Of a stretch of DNA of 64,000 nt, positions 28,358 to 37,670 are shown in pieces; positions within the stretch are counted from its first letter, which is position 1; the number at the start of each line of letters is the position of its first letter. Position numbers and translations under genes: made by a program. The notes below the pieces were generated by a model. The model worked only from the letters and a program-made list of their open reading frames with translations. It made no database searches and was not told the DNA's origin. Source of the DNA: Rhodospirillum sp. (GTDB taxonomy: Bacteria > Pseudomonadota > Alphaproteobacteria > Dongiales > Dongiaceae); contig PNKY01000001.1 of assembly GCA_013822765.1 (NCBI GenBank), positions 558,001-622,000 on the forward strand, in the 5' to 3' direction.

Positions 28358-29905
28358 CTACTCGACCGCCGCTTCCATCGCTTCCTTGGGAACCGGCCGC
28401 CGGTTCTTGCGCAACAGCAGGATCAGCGGCAGCGCCGCCAGGGTCACCCACATCAGCAACTGGAAGTCGTCGAGATAGGCGATCATCTGCGCCTGGCGCG
28501 TCAGCTCTTCGTTCAGCGCGGCGAGCCCGCTCGCCGTATCCGGCGACCACAGCGTGGGATAGCCCGGCGCCTTCAGCGCATCCATGTAAGGCGTCACCTG
28601 CTCGGCCAGCTGCGCGTGGTTGATCTGCGTGCCGCGGGTCAGCAGTGCGGTCACGATCGAAATGCCGACCGAGCTGCCGATGTTGCGCATCAGGCTGAAG
28701 AGGCCGGCCGCCTCGGTGCGGAGATCAGCCGGCAGGGTCGAGAAGGTGATGGCGCTCAGCGGCACGAAGATGAGGCCGAGCCCCGCGCCCTGCACGATGC
28801 CGGTGCGCACGATGTCCCACACCCCGACATCGATGTTGAACTGCGTCATCTCCCACAGCGAGAACGCCGCGAGGAAAAGGCCGGACATCAGCAGCAGACG
28901 CGGATCGATCCTGCCCACCAGCCGCCCGACCACGAACATCGCGATCATGGTGCCGATGCCCCGCGGCGCCAGCACGTAGCCGGTGGTCAGCACCGGGAAT
29001 CCGGCCAGCTGCTGCAGCATCGGCGGCAGCAGCGTCATGGTGGCGAGCAGGATGATGCCGACCGCGAACATGAAGCTGGTGCCGACCACGAAGTTGCGGT
29101 CCTGGAACAGCCGCGGCTCCAGGAACGGGGCGCGGTGCGTGAACATGTGCACCATGAACAGATAGAAGGCGAGGCCGGCAATCACCGCCTCGGCGATGAT
29201 CTCGGTCGAGCCGAACCAGTCCAGCAGCTCGCCGCGGTCCAGCATCATCTGCAGCGCGCCGATGGCAAGGCCCAGGAACATGAAGCCCATGGCATCGAAG
29301 CGCAACGCGACCCGGCGCTGGGACTCGCTGACGAACGCCATCACGCCGGCGAGTGCCAGCAGCCCGAACGGCAAGTTGATGAAGAACACCCAGCGCCAGT
29401 CGAAGTTCTCGGTGAGATAGCCGCCGAGCGTCGGACCCAGGATCGGGCCAACCATCACGCCGACGCCCCACATCGCCATCGCCGCGCCGTGTTTTTCCTT
29501 CGGGTAGGAATCGAGCAGCACCGCCTGTGACAGCGGCACCAGCGAGGCGCCGAAGATGCCTTGAAGCAGGCGATAGATCACCATCTGCTCCAGCGACAGC
29601 GCGATGCCGCACAGCATCGACGTGACGATGAAGCCGCTGATGGAGATCAGCAGCAGGCGCTTGCGCCCGATCTTGGCCGCGATGAAGCCGGTCGCCGGCA
29701 TCGTGATCGCCGCCGCCACGATGTAGGACGTCAGCACCCACGAGATCTGGTCCTGGGTCGCCGCCAGGCTGCCCTGCATATGCGGCAGCGCGACGTTGGC
29801 GATGGTGGTGTCCAACGCCTGCATGATGGTCGCCAGCATGACCGAGATGGCGACCAATCCCGGATGCGTCTCGCGCTTCGGTGCTTCGGCGGCAATGACA
29901 CTCAT
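28358..29905 (-). CDS. emrB: DHA2-family MFS multidrug exporter (EmrB-like)
   Basis: A protein of 515 residues with 14 probable membrane helices. Typical DHA2 phrases are visible: MQALDTTIANVALPHMQGSL, ISWVLTSYIVAAAITMPATG, GWLxG-like motif GFIAAKIGRKRL (motif A), LLQGIFGASLVPLSQAVLLD and GPILGPTLGGYLTENFDWRW (motif C). It forms a tripartite pump with the EmrA-like protein 8 bases upstream and an outer-membrane channel elsewhere, driven by protons. The MarR repressor gene opens the operon. Confidence 0.92.
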   Translation of the reverse strand: MSVIAAEAPKRETHPGLVAISVMLATIMQALDTTIANVALPHMQGSLAATQDQISWVLTSYIVAAAITMPATGFIAAKIGRKRLLLISISGFIVTSMLCGIALSLEQMVIYRLLQGIFGASLVPLSQAVLLDSYPKEKHGAAMAMWGVGVMVGPILGPTLGGYLTENFDWRWVFFINLPFGLLALAGVMAFVSESQRRVALRFDAMGFMFLGLAIGALQMMLDRGELLDWFGSTEIIAEAVIAGLAFYLFMVHMFTHRAPFLEPRLFQDRNFVVGTSFMFAVGIILLATMTLLPPMLQQLAGFPVLTTGYVLAPRGIGTMIAMFVVGRLVGRIDPRLLLMSGLFLAAFSLWEMTQFNIDVGVWDIVRTGIVQGAGLGLIFVPLSAITFSTLPADLRTEAAGLFSLMRNIGSSVGISIVTALLTRGTQINHAQLAEQVTPYMDALKAPGYPTLWSPDTASGLAALNEELTRQAQMIAYLDDFQLLMWVTLAALPLILLLRKNRRPVPKEAMEAAVE

Positions 29906-29913
29906 GACGCTGC

Positions 29914-31041
29914 CTACTGCGCGGGAGCCTGCGCCGGCTCATCCCACGCCAGCGCGTGGCTCAGCACGGTGAACAGGCCGCGGCGATGCTCGGTGTCGAT
30001 CTCCACCACCGCGCTCATGCCGGCGCGCAGGGTGGCGTCGGCGGGCAGGTCGGTGACGTGCAGCCGGACCGGGATGCGCTGCACCACCTTGACCCAGTTG
30101 CCGCTGGCGTTCTGTGCCGGCAGCACGCTGAACTCGGCGCCGGTCGCCATGCCGATGCTGTCGACCACGGCGGTGAAGGTGCGCCCGGGATAGGTGTCGA
30201 TGGTGACCTCGGCGGTCTGGCCCGGCTTCACGTAGGTGAGGTCGGTCTCCTTGAGGTTGGCTTCGATCCAGGCGTCCTGCTGGCTGACGATGCTAAACAC
30301 CGGTGATCCGGCGTTGATGTAGTCGCCGGGCCGCAGCGCATCGACCTGCGCCACCACGCCGTCGGCCGGCGCAACCACGGTGCCGCGCCGCATGTTGAGC
30401 TCGGCGTCGGCCAATGCGGCCTGCGCCATGCGATAGGTCGGATGGGTTTCCGGATCGACGTCGGGATTGCCGCCCAATTCGGAAATGATGCGCGATATGT
30501 CCTGACGGATGGACGCTGCGTCGTTGACCGCTACGTTGTAGCGGTTGCGCGCCTCGTCATAGTCGGACTGCGAGATGATCTTGCCCGCCACCAGCTTCTC
30601 GCGCCGCTGCAGTTCGCGCTGCGCGAAGCCGAGATTGGCTTCGGCCGCTTTCAGGTCCTCCTGGCGGGTGCGATAGGCCGCCTTGAGGCCGATGATCTTG
30701 TTGCGCGCATCCTCGACGTTGGCGTGCGCCTGGTCGACCGCGATCTGCAGCGGCTCGGGATCGAGCTGGAACAGCACGTCACCTTTTTTCACCGGCTGGT
30801 TCTCATGCACTTTGAGGTCGACCACGCGGCCGGAGATGTCGGCGCTGACCGAGACCTTGTGGGTGTGGACATAGGCGTTGTCGGTATCGGCATAGCGTCC
30901 GCCGGTGAGATAGACGAGGCCGACGCCGATCAGCACGGCGAGCGGCCCGCCGATCATCAGCACGCGGCGCAGCTGGCGCCGGCGATTGGGCTGCGGCAGG
31001 TCCACAGCGCTTTCGGACATGGGTTTCGATCCATCTGGCAT
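29914..31041 (-). CDS. emrA: HlyD-family membrane fusion protein (EmrA-like)
   Basis: A protein of 375 residues (start may be ATG 31020 instead). One N-terminal membrane helix (RVLMIGGPLAVLIGVGLVYL) is followed by the first lipoyl half (VSADISGRVVDLKVHENQPV, KKGDVLFQLDPEPL), a long coiled coil (~100-210), the second lipoyl half (VVAPADGVVAQVDALRPGDY) and a beta-barrel (NLKETDLTYVKPGQTAEVTI). It bridges the EmrB pump to an outer-membrane exit duct. It is the middle gene of marR-emrA-emrB. Confidence 0.92.
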   Translation of the reverse strand: MPDGSKPMSESAVDLPQPNRRRQLRRVLMIGGPLAVLIGVGLVYLTGGRYADTDNAYVHTHKVSVSADISGRVVDLKVHENQPVKKGDVLFQLDPEPLQIAVDQAHANVEDARNKIIGLKAAYRTRQEDLKAAEANLGFAQRELQRREKLVAGKIISQSDYDEARNRYNVAVNDAASIRQDISRIISELGGNPDVDPETHPTYRMAQAALADAELNMRRGTVVAPADGVVAQVDALRPGDYINAGSPVFSIVSQQDAWIEANLKETDLTYVKPGQTAEVTIDTYPGRTFTAVVDSIGMATGAEFSVLPAQNASGNWVKVVQRIPVRLHVTDLPADATLRAGMSAVVEIDTEHRRGLFTVLSHALAWDEPAQAPAQ

Positions 31042-31071
31042 GGGGGCTCTTCTTCGTCTCTTGAGGTTCGT

Positions 31072-31521
31072 CTAGGCCGCCGCGGTCGCAGCCTCGCGGC
31101 CGGAAAGGTTGGCGCGCATCTTGGTGAGCAGCGTCATCAGCAGGTTTCGCTCATCCTCGTCGATGCCGGCGAGCGCGATCTCCCGCGTCTCGGCGCCGAG
31201 GGCGCGCAGCTGCTCCAGCAGCGGATGTGCCCGCTCGCCCAGGAACAGCAGCCGCGCGCGGCGGTCGCCCGGATCGGGACGGCGCTCGACTAGGCCACTG
31301 GCTTCGAGCCGGTCCACCAGCCGCGCCAGCGTGATCGGCTCCACTTCGAGCAGGTCGGCCAAAGTCGCCTGATTGCAGCCCTCGTTGCGCGCCAGGTGAA
31401 ACAGCGCCTGCCACTGCGCGCGGGTCAGGCCAAGCGAGCGCGTACGGCGCTCGAAGTCCTTGCGCATCAACCGCGCCGCGTCGTTCAGGAGAAAGCCGAT
31501 GGTGTCTCTGCCGGTCTTCAT
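31072..31521 (-). CDS. MarR-family repressor of the efflux operon
   Basis: A protein of 149 residues with the MarR winged-helix pattern: LTRAQWQALFHLARNEGCNQ, ATLADLLEVEPITLARLVDR, LEASGLVERRPDPGDRRARL (the DxR wing). Helices at both ends form the dimer. It is the first gene of the marR-emrA-emrB operon, 30 bases before emrA. A 14-bp palindrome overlapping its promoter is the likely operator, giving autoregulation relieved by a small aromatic ligand (family knowledge). Confidence 0.92.
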   Translation of the reverse strand: MKTGRDTIGFLLNDAARLMRKDFERRTRSLGLTRAQWQALFHLARNEGCNQATLADLLEVEPITLARLVDRLEASGLVERRPDPGDRRARLLFLGERAHPLLEQLRALGAETREIALAGIDEDERNLLMTLLTKMRANLSGREAATAAA

Positions 31522-31549
31522 GGGTCATCCCAAAGTGATAGCGTATGTT

Positions 31550-31577
31550 ATAATAAGCATGCTTATCATATTTTCAA
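31550..31577 (-). promoter_or_regulatory. Promoter and MarR operator of the emrAB operon
   Basis: On the minus strand TTGAAA (31577-31572) and TATTAT (31555-31550) are 16 bases apart. The perfect 14-bp palindrome ATAAGCATGCTTAT at 31553-31566 sits across the spacer and the -10, where a MarR dimer would block polymerase. Confidence 0.7.
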
Positions 31578-31827
31578 GATCGCAGGAATATCTGCCCATA
31601 AAACTGGGATGTCTCTCCGAAACCGGCCATAAAATCGCGCAGTACGGCGAAATTTCCAGGATATCATGGGCTTGGAGTTGATCGTCGGCGATCTGCCGCC
31701 GGCTCTCGGGCATACCGAATTTTCAGACGATGTTCAGCGGCGTACGGTCGCACCCGCGACGCGACCGGATTCAGTCTCAAACGCGCTCGCCGCACATGAT
31801 TGTGCGGCGGCGACCTGGGAGGCGCGC

Positions 31828-33120
31828 ATGCATTCGCAATTCGGTCGCTTCATTCCAATGGCGGTGTTGTTTCTTGGCGCGATGATCGGCCTGCGTTCGG
31901 TCGCCATCGGTCAGGACAATTTTTCGCTTAAGTCGGCGCCCGCGACCGGTATTCCCGAAGTGTATTTCTATCACGGGATGGTTCTCGACAAGAACCTGCG
32001 GGAGATCCCGCCTACTCTCGACAATGTGTCCTTCGTTCTCCGGCGATTTACCGAGGCACTCGCTTCTCGTTCGTCACCGGCACTGAACACGCGTCTTGTG
32101 GACGCGCTGCGAGCCACGCCGATACCCGAAATGGACAAGACCGACGAATTGCTCCGGTCTGTCGCGATGGCCAGATGGCTGCTCGCAGAAAAGGACTTTC
32201 CACAGAAGAGGTCTCTCGATCCCATTCTGCGGGCACTCGAACGGTGGGCGACGATCCCGACCCGGGAAGGCATCAACGCCCAGCTGCGCAACAACAACCG
32301 ACTCGCGCCGACACTGGCCGCAATGAACCTGACCATCCAGGACGAAGCGGCAAGGGACCAACGGCAACTGGAGCCCACCGATTACATGAAGGAATGCAGC
32401 GCTGCGCAAGTGCCGGTACCGCCGGACTGGGGCGATCCGCAATGGAAGTTTCATGATACTCTCAACCCGGAATTCTCGTTCGTGCAAGACGCAGGCAAAT
32501 CCATTGCGGAGATCTGGACTTACACGGACCCCGACAAGCCGGGACTCTGCGTCGGGCTTCCGAGGATACTGAACGAGACTGGCGGGATAGACCTCTTCGG
32601 GATCATTTGTCAGAGCAAGACCACCGGAAAAGCTTGCTTCTGGGACAATGTCGACCGGTGGACGCACAAGCAGCTGAGTTCTGAAGAATCAAAGCACATG
32701 AAGATAGCGGCCATCGAGGACGGCTCGATGCTGGGTGAGAATTGCACCAATTGCCATCGCGGCAAGAACGTCTTTGTCATCCATCCAGGCACCGAATTGG
32801 ATCTGCCGGCTGAATTCGAGACCGGCAATGACGTCGACTGGTATTCGCCGATTTCCAGCCAAGATACCTGGGGAAATCCGGGACCGATGCCAGGCCTCAG
32901 GACCTGCAAAGGTTGCCACGCGCTGCCGGAGCTTGCCGCAAACAACAACGACCTCGATCCCGAGCCCAAGGAGAAATCACCGTACTGCCGCATATTGAAG
33001 CAGGTCGTGAATAAGACCATGCCGCCGGGCGGCGCACCGGCAGGATGGGAGAAACCTCAAACGCATCAGCAAGACGTCGATCTGCTCAGAGGCAAGTGCA
33101 AGGAGCTAGGATTGGAATGA
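31828..33120 (+). CDS. Exported di-haem cytochrome c-like protein
   Basis: I chose the ATG at 31828 because GGGAGG lies 5 bases before it and the protein then begins with a signal peptide (FIPMAVLFLGAMIGLRSVAI, cleavage near IGQ); 430 residues. Two c-type haem motifs occur in the last third, CTNCH (in MLGENCTNCHRG) and CKGCH (in GLRTCKGCHAL). Possible axial methionines include that in TMPPGGAP. The N-terminal two-thirds is not recognised. A periplasmic electron carrier or oxidoreductase role is inferred. It stands alone, divergent from marR and convergent with the cyclase gene. Confidence 0.7.
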   Translation: MHSQFGRFIPMAVLFLGAMIGLRSVAIGQDNFSLKSAPATGIPEVYFYHGMVLDKNLREIPPTLDNVSFVLRRFTEALASRSSPALNTRLVDALRATPIPEMDKTDELLRSVAMARWLLAEKDFPQKRSLDPILRALERWATIPTREGINAQLRNNNRLAPTLAAMNLTIQDEAARDQRQLEPTDYMKECSAAQVPVPPDWGDPQWKFHDTLNPEFSFVQDAGKSIAEIWTYTDPDKPGLCVGLPRILNETGGIDLFGIICQSKTTGKACFWDNVDRWTHKQLSSEESKHMKIAAIEDGSMLGENCTNCHRGKNVFVIHPGTELDLPAEFETGNDVDWYSPISSQDTWGNPGPMPGLRTCKGCHALPELAANNNDLDPEPKEKSPYCRILKQVVNKTMPPGGAPAGWEKPQTHQQDVDLLRGKCKELGLE

Positions 33121-33123
33121 GGT

Positions 33124-34251
33124 TCACCGGAGCTCCTGCAGCAGCCATTCGCGGAACGCCTGCACCTTGGCGAACTTTTCGTATTCCTCGGGGTAGACCA
33201 GCCAATAGCTGAGCTCGCTCCGGCAGACGAGGTCGAACGGCTGCACCAAGCGCCCCGCTTCGATCTCCGGCGCGAACAGGAACGGCATGAGGAGCGCGAC
33301 GCCGTGTCCTGCGAGCACGGCCTGAGCCAGCATTGCCTGCGTGATCGCCTGGAAGTTGGGCGTGTGCGTGAGCTTGATGTCGCGCTCGCCGATCTGGGCA
33401 AACCACTGCTGCCACCAGCCTTCGCGATCGTCGAACAGCGGCAGGCGCAGCAGGTCGGCCGGAGTCTTGAGGCCGCCCGCGCGCGCCAGCAGCTGGGGGC
33501 TGCACAAGGGTGTGAATTCGATCGGCAGCAGCCAATGCGCCTTCAGGCCCGGCCAATTGCCGAGGCCGCTTCGGATGCCGACGTCGTAGCCGTCGCGCTC
33601 GAAGCTGACCACGCGGCCCATCGCCTCCAGGCGGACCATGATGCTCGGGTGGCGCTCCTGGAACGTTGCCAGGCGCGGCGTAAGCCAGTTGGTGGCGAAG
33701 GTCTCGACCGACGTCACCGACAGCAGGTTCTCATCGTACTTGCGCAGGCCCACATGATAGATGTGAACCGGCTTGCTGATGTTCTTGACGGCGTGATCGC
33801 CAAGGTCCTGGAACTCAAGCGGCAGCTTCTGCACGACGTGCTCGTGAACGTTGGCGGAAATGCAGATGCCGCCCGGCTCGGCGAGCGCTTCCAACCGAGA
33901 TGCCAGATTGACCGCGTCGCCGTACAGAGTGCCGCCATCGACGATGACGTCGCCGATATTGATGCCGATGCGAAACAGCATCCGGTGGCCTTCCGGCAGG
34001 TCGAGGGACTGCTCTGCAAGGGCGCTTTGGATCTCGGCGGCGGCCCGCACCGCCTCCACCGCACTGCCGAACTCGGCCATGATGGAATCGCCCGCCGCGC
34101 CGAAAATTCGGCCGCTGAACTTTGCGATGATTCGCTCGATCACGGCGTGACGGGCACGCAGCGCACGATGGGCGCGCTCCTCGTCGATCTCCATGAGATG
34201 ACTGTAGCCCGCTGCGTCGGCCGCAAGTATGACCGCTAGGCGCCGTTCCAT
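33124..34251 (-). CDS. Class III adenylate/guanylate cyclase fused to a LysR-type effector-binding domain
   Basis: A protein of 375 residues from ATG 34251 (GTGGGG just upstream; a TTG at 34293 is possible). Residues ~1-165 are a class III cyclase: RRLAVILAADAAGYS with metal Asp D12, FGAAGDSIMAEF with D55, GINIGDVIVDGG and YGDAVNLASRLEALAEPGGI. From ~175 the sequence is a GcvA-like LysR effector domain: LLSVTSVETFATNWLTPRLA, FERDGYDVGIRSG, CSPQLLARAGGLKTPADLLR. The LysR winged-helix DNA-binding domain is absent and the cyclase stands in its place. No membrane segment is seen. I infer a soluble ligand-controlled cyclase making cAMP or cGMP; the ligand and product are unknown. Confidence 0.85.
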   Translation of the reverse strand: MERRLAVILAADAAGYSHLMEIDEERAHRALRARHAVIERIIAKFSGRIFGAAGDSIMAEFGSAVEAVRAAAEIQSALAEQSLDLPEGHRMLFRIGINIGDVIVDGGTLYGDAVNLASRLEALAEPGGICISANVHEHVVQKLPLEFQDLGDHAVKNISKPVHIYHVGLRKYDENLLSVTSVETFATNWLTPRLATFQERHPSIMVRLEAMGRVVSFERDGYDVGIRSGLGNWPGLKAHWLLPIEFTPLCSPQLLARAGGLKTPADLLRLPLFDDREGWWQQWFAQIGERDIKLTHTPNFQAITQAMLAQAVLAGHGVALLMPFLFAPEIEAGRLVQPFDLVCRSELSYWLVYPEEYEKFAKVQAFREWLLQELR

Positions 34252-34324
34252 TGCCCCACCGATACGTCGGCCAATGGACTGACTTAACTCCAACGCGGCA
34301 AAGAATAAAAGATCGATGTGCCGC

Positions 34325-35638
34325 CTACAGGAAGCTGTAGGCCAGCAGCCAGAGATTGAGGCTGACGATCGCCGCCGCGATGATCCACGCCGCAGCCGCC
34401 AGCCACCGGTTGTTGGCGAAGGCGCCCATGCGGCGTTTGTCGCTGGTGAAATAGACCAGCGGGATGACCGCGAACGGCAGCTGCAGGCTCAGCACCACCT
34501 GGCTCAGCACCAGCAGCTTCTGGGTCGCGCTTTCGCCAAACAGCGCCATGGTGATGAGCACGGGGACGATCGCCGCGAGCCGGGTCGCGATCCGCCGCAG
34601 CCACACCGGCAGGCGGATCGACAGGAAGCCTTCCATCACGATCTGCCCGGCCAGCGTGCCGGTGACCGACGAATTCTGCCCGGCCGCCAGCAGCGCCAGC
34701 GCGAACAAGGTGCCGGCGAGCGGCGCGCCCAGCATGGGCGAGAGCAGGTGATAGGCTTCTTCGAGCCCGGCAATCTCGGTCCGGCCCTGGCTGTGGAAGG
34801 TCGCGGCCGCCAGGATCAGGATCGCCGCATTGACCGCCAGCGCTAGGGTGAGGGCGACGGTCGAATCGATGCCGGCGAAGCGGATGGCCTCGCGCCGACC
34901 CGCCTGGGTGCGCGCGAACGGCTTGGCCTGCACGATCGCGGAATGCAGATAGAGGTTATGCGGCATCACGGTCGCGCCGATGATGCCGACCGCGACGTAA
35001 AGCATAGTGGGATCGGTGACGATGCGCGTCTGCGGGACGAGGCCGCCCAGGACCTCGCTCAGCACCGGCTGCGCGAAAATGAGCTCGGCCAAGAAGCAGC
35101 CGGCGATCACCAGCAGCAATCCGATGATAAAGGTTTCGAGGCTGCGCGCCCGATCCTGCAGCAGGCCCAGGATCACCAAGGTGAAGACCGCCGCGATGCC
35201 GACGCCCCAGCCGAGGGAAACGCCGAACAGCAATTGCAAGGCGATCGCGGCGCCCAGCAGCTCAGCCAGGTCGCAGGCGATGATGGCGAGCTCGCACAGC
35301 GCCCACAGCGCGATGGCGACGCGCGGCGAGAAATGCTCGCGGCATAGCTGGGCGAGGTCGCGCCCGGTGGCGATGCCGAGCTTGGCGCTGAGATATTGCA
35401 GCAGCATCGCCATCATGCTGGACAACAGCACGACCGAGAGCAGGGCATAACCGAAGGCCGACCCGCCGGCGAGGTCGGTCGCCCAGTTGCCCGGATCCAT
35501 GTAGCCGACCGCAACCAGGTAGCCGGGCCCGCCGAACGCCAGCAATTTGCGCCAGAAACCGGCCTGCGACGGGCGCCCGCCGTCACGTGGCGCGGGCAGC
35601 TGGTCGATTGATCCGATGGTCGTCGCGATATCCTTCAT
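34325..35638 (-). CDS. mntH: Nramp-family divalent metal transporter (MntH)
   Basis: I chose the ATG at 35638 because GGAAAGG stands 8 bases upstream; 437 residues. The Nramp core is clear: [20 protein letters not shown] with the DPGN metal site in helix 1, and [20 protein letters not shown] with MPHN in helix 6. Eleven hydrophobic helices are expected. It imports Mn(II) or Fe(II) with protons. The promoter carries an inverted repeat that a metal-responsive repressor could bind. Confidence 0.95.
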   Translation of the reverse strand: MKDIATTIGSIDQLPAPRDGGRPSQAGFWRKLLAFGGPGYLVAVGYMDPGNWATDLAGGSAFGYALLSVVLLSSMMAMLLQYLSAKLGIATGRDLAQLCREHFSPRVAIALWALCELAIIACDLAELLGAAIALQLLFGVSLGWGVGIAAVFTLVILGLLQDRARSLETFIIGLLLVIAGCFLAELIFAQPVLSEVLGGLVPQTRIVTDPTMLYVAVGIIGATVMPHNLYLHSAIVQAKPFARTQAGRREAIRFAGIDSTVALTLALAVNAAILILAAATFHSQGRTEIAGLEEAYHLLSPMLGAPLAGTLFALALLAAGQNSSVTGTLAGQIVMEGFLSIRLPVWLRRIATRLAAIVPVLITMALFGESATQKLLVLSQVVLSLQLPFAVIPLVYFTSDKRRMGAFANNRWLAAAAWIIAAAIVSLNLWLLAYSFL

Positions 35639-35663
35639 GGCGATGGCCTTTCCATCCTCCATG

Positions 35664-35692
35664 AGTATATTGCGAATCGTTCGCAACTATTA
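35664..35692 (-). promoter_or_regulatory. mntH promoter with TTGCGAA-N3-TTCGCAA operator
   Basis: The inverted repeat TTGCGAA-TCG-TTCGCAA occupies 35670-35686, directly upstream (on the minus strand) of TATACT at 35669-35664. The repeat is 17 bp long, exactly the -35/-10 spacer, although the -35 itself (TAATAG) is weak. It is a candidate site for a Mur/Fur- or MntR-type metal repressor. Confidence 0.55.
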
Positions 35693-35749
35693 AATTAGAT
35701 TATTGTGATGACAGAGATCGAGGAATCCGATCGCTGATCCGGCTTGTCC

Positions 35750-36760
35750 TCAGATCGGGTTCCGCCGTCCACGCTCCAGCAGGCGGTCATAGGTCTCTGC
35801 GTCGATATTGGCGCCGCAGATGACCAGGCACACGCGCTTGCCGGCGAGGCGCTCGCGCAACGGGCCGACGGCAGCGGCAATGGCGGCAGCAGGGGCCGGC
35901 TCCACCGCCAGCTTGGCCTCGGCCTGCAGCAGCGCCAGCCCGGCGCAGATGGCATCGTCGTCGACCAGCACGATATCGTCCATGTGGGCGCGTGCGAGCC
36001 CGTAGCTGTAGGGCAGGGACATCGGCGGCGCGAGCGAGTCCGCGATGGTGTCGATGCGATCGAGCTTGACCGGCGCGCCCTGGTCGAACGAGCGGCGCAT
36101 GCTGGGCGCGCCGACCGGCTCGACGCCATAGACCTTGCAATTCGGCTGCAGCAGCTTGATGGCGCGCGCCATGCCGGAGGCGAGTCCGCCGCCGCCGACC
36201 GCGACCACCACCGCATCGAGCTCCGGCACATCCTCGGCGATTTCAGCGCCCAGCGTACCGGTGCCGCGCGCGACGTTGGGTCCGTCGAACGGGTGGATGA
36301 AGGTGAGGCCCTCCTCCTTCACCAGCCGGTCGACGATGGCGAAACCTTCCGGCCCGTTCTCCGCCATCTGGATGTCCGCGCCGAACCCGCGCGCCATGGC
36401 GAGGCGCAGCGGATTGGCGGTCTTCAGCACCGCGATCCTGGCCGGCGCGCCGACCGCCTTGGCGGCAAAGGCGGCCGCGATCGCATGGTTGCCGGCGCTG
36501 ACCGCCGTGATGCCGCGCGCCCTCTGCTCCGGCGTCAGCGACAGCGCCCAGGTCAGCGCACCGCGCGCCTTGAAGGTGCCCGTCGCCTGCAACAGCTCCA
36601 GCTTCAGGAACAGCTTCGTCTCGTCGCCGAGCAACCGCGCCAAGGTCGGCGAACTCCACGGCACCGTCGGCGTGCGCACCAGGTGCGGCGCCAGCAGCGC
36701 CTGCGTCGCACGGATGTCGGCGAGCGAGGGCCAATCCTTGTCCATAGAGTCCTTATCCAT
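35750..36760 (-). CDS. PLP-dependent serine/threonine dehydratase family protein
   Basis: A protein of 336 residues of the fold II PLP family. The PLP lysine is in TGTFKARGALTWAL, the substrate loop is VSAGNHAIAAAFAAK, and the phosphate-binding glycine loop is VVAVGGGGLASGM. The family includes threonine dehydratase, serine racemase and hydroxyaspartate dehydratase, which cannot be told apart here. No ACT regulatory domain is present. Its start overlaps the end of the tryptophan dioxygenase gene by 8 bases, so the two are co-translated. Confidence 0.85.
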   Translation of the reverse strand: MDKDSMDKDWPSLADIRATQALLAPHLVRTPTVPWSSPTLARLLGDETKLFLKLELLQATGTFKARGALTWALSLTPEQRARGITAVSAGNHAIAAAFAAKAVGAPARIAVLKTANPLRLAMARGFGADIQMAENGPEGFAIVDRLVKEEGLTFIHPFDGPNVARGTGTLGAEIAEDVPELDAVVVAVGGGGLASGMARAIKLLQPNCKVYGVEPVGAPSMRRSFDQGAPVKLDRIDTIADSLAPPMSLPYSYGLARAHMDDIVLVDDDAICAGLALLQAEAKLAVEPAPAAAIAAAVGPLRERLAGKRVCLVICGANIDAETYDRLLERGRRNPI

Positions 36761-37631
36761 AGATCAGCCGGTTCCGCACGTCATAGAGATCGTGAAAGAA
36801 GCGCAGCTCGAGCGCCTTCTTGAGGAACGCGACGCCGCTGGAACCGCCGGTGCCGGGCTGGTGGCCAATGACGCGCTCGACCGCGCTGACATGGTCAAAG
36901 CGCCAGCGCTGGAACAGCATCTCCATGTCCATCAGCTTTTCGGCGAGGTCGTAGAGATCCCAATGATCCTTCGGCTGGCGATAGATGGCGAGCCAGGCCT
37001 CCAGCACCGCCTTGTGCCCGGCGAACGGCTTGCGCCAGTCGCGTTTCACCACGGCGGCCGGCAGCTTGAAGCCGCGCCGCGCGAGCATCTTCAGCACCTC
37101 GTCATAGAGCGACGGCTCGGCCAGCGCCGCTTCCAGCCGCTTGACGATCTCCGCATCGTGCCGATGCACGTTGATGTAGTTGGCGTCCTTGTTGCCGAGG
37201 ATGAACTCGACCAGACGGTAGCCCCAGCTCTGGAACCCGGACGAGGTGCCGAGCAGGTGGCGGAAGGCGAGATAGTCCGCCGGCGTCATGGTGTTGAGCA
37301 CCTTCCAGGCCGCGATCAGCTGCTCCTGGATCGACTTCACCCGCGCGAAATGCTTCAGCGCCTGCGGCAGCTGGTCGCCCGCGATCTCACGCCGCGCCTC
37401 GCTGAGCTCGTGATGCATCAGCTTCAGCCACAATTCGCTCACCTGGTGGATCACGATGAACAGCAACTCGTCGCGCTGCGGCGGATCGCGCAGCATCGAT
37501 TGCAGGCTGAGCAGCGTGTCGAGCTGCAGGAAATCCGAATAGGTCTGCGGCCCCTTGCCGGTAGACCCCATCTTGATGCCGGGCTCCAGCGGACGGTGCA
37601 ATTTCGAACCGGGACGTTTATCCTTGCGCAT
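36753..37631 (-). CDS. kynA: Tryptophan 2,3-dioxygenase
   Basis: A protein of 292 residues, the normal length. Typical phrases are RDELLFIVIHQVSELWLKLM near residue ~70, LLGTSSGFQSWGYRLVEF and HVSAVERVIGHQPGTGGSSG close to the end, where the haem-ligating histidine lies. The enzyme opens the indole ring of tryptophan to N-formylkynurenine with O2. Other kynurenine genes are not in the window. Downstream is the overlapping dehydratase. Confidence 0.95.
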   Translation of the reverse strand: MRKDKRPGSKLHRPLEPGIKMGSTGKGPQTYSDFLQLDTLLSLQSMLRDPPQRDELLFIVIHQVSELWLKLMHHELSEARREIAGDQLPQALKHFARVKSIQEQLIAAWKVLNTMTPADYLAFRHLLGTSSGFQSWGYRLVEFILGNKDANYINVHRHDAEIVKRLEAALAEPSLYDEVLKMLARRGFKLPAAVVKRDWRKPFAGHKAVLEAWLAIYRQPKDHWDLYDLAEKLMDMEMLFQRWRFDHVSAVERVIGHQPGTGGSSGVAFLKKALELRFFHDLYDVRNRLIYG

Positions 37632-37670
37632 GATCTAATGTGACCCGGCGCCGAGAATCTGTCTAACCAA

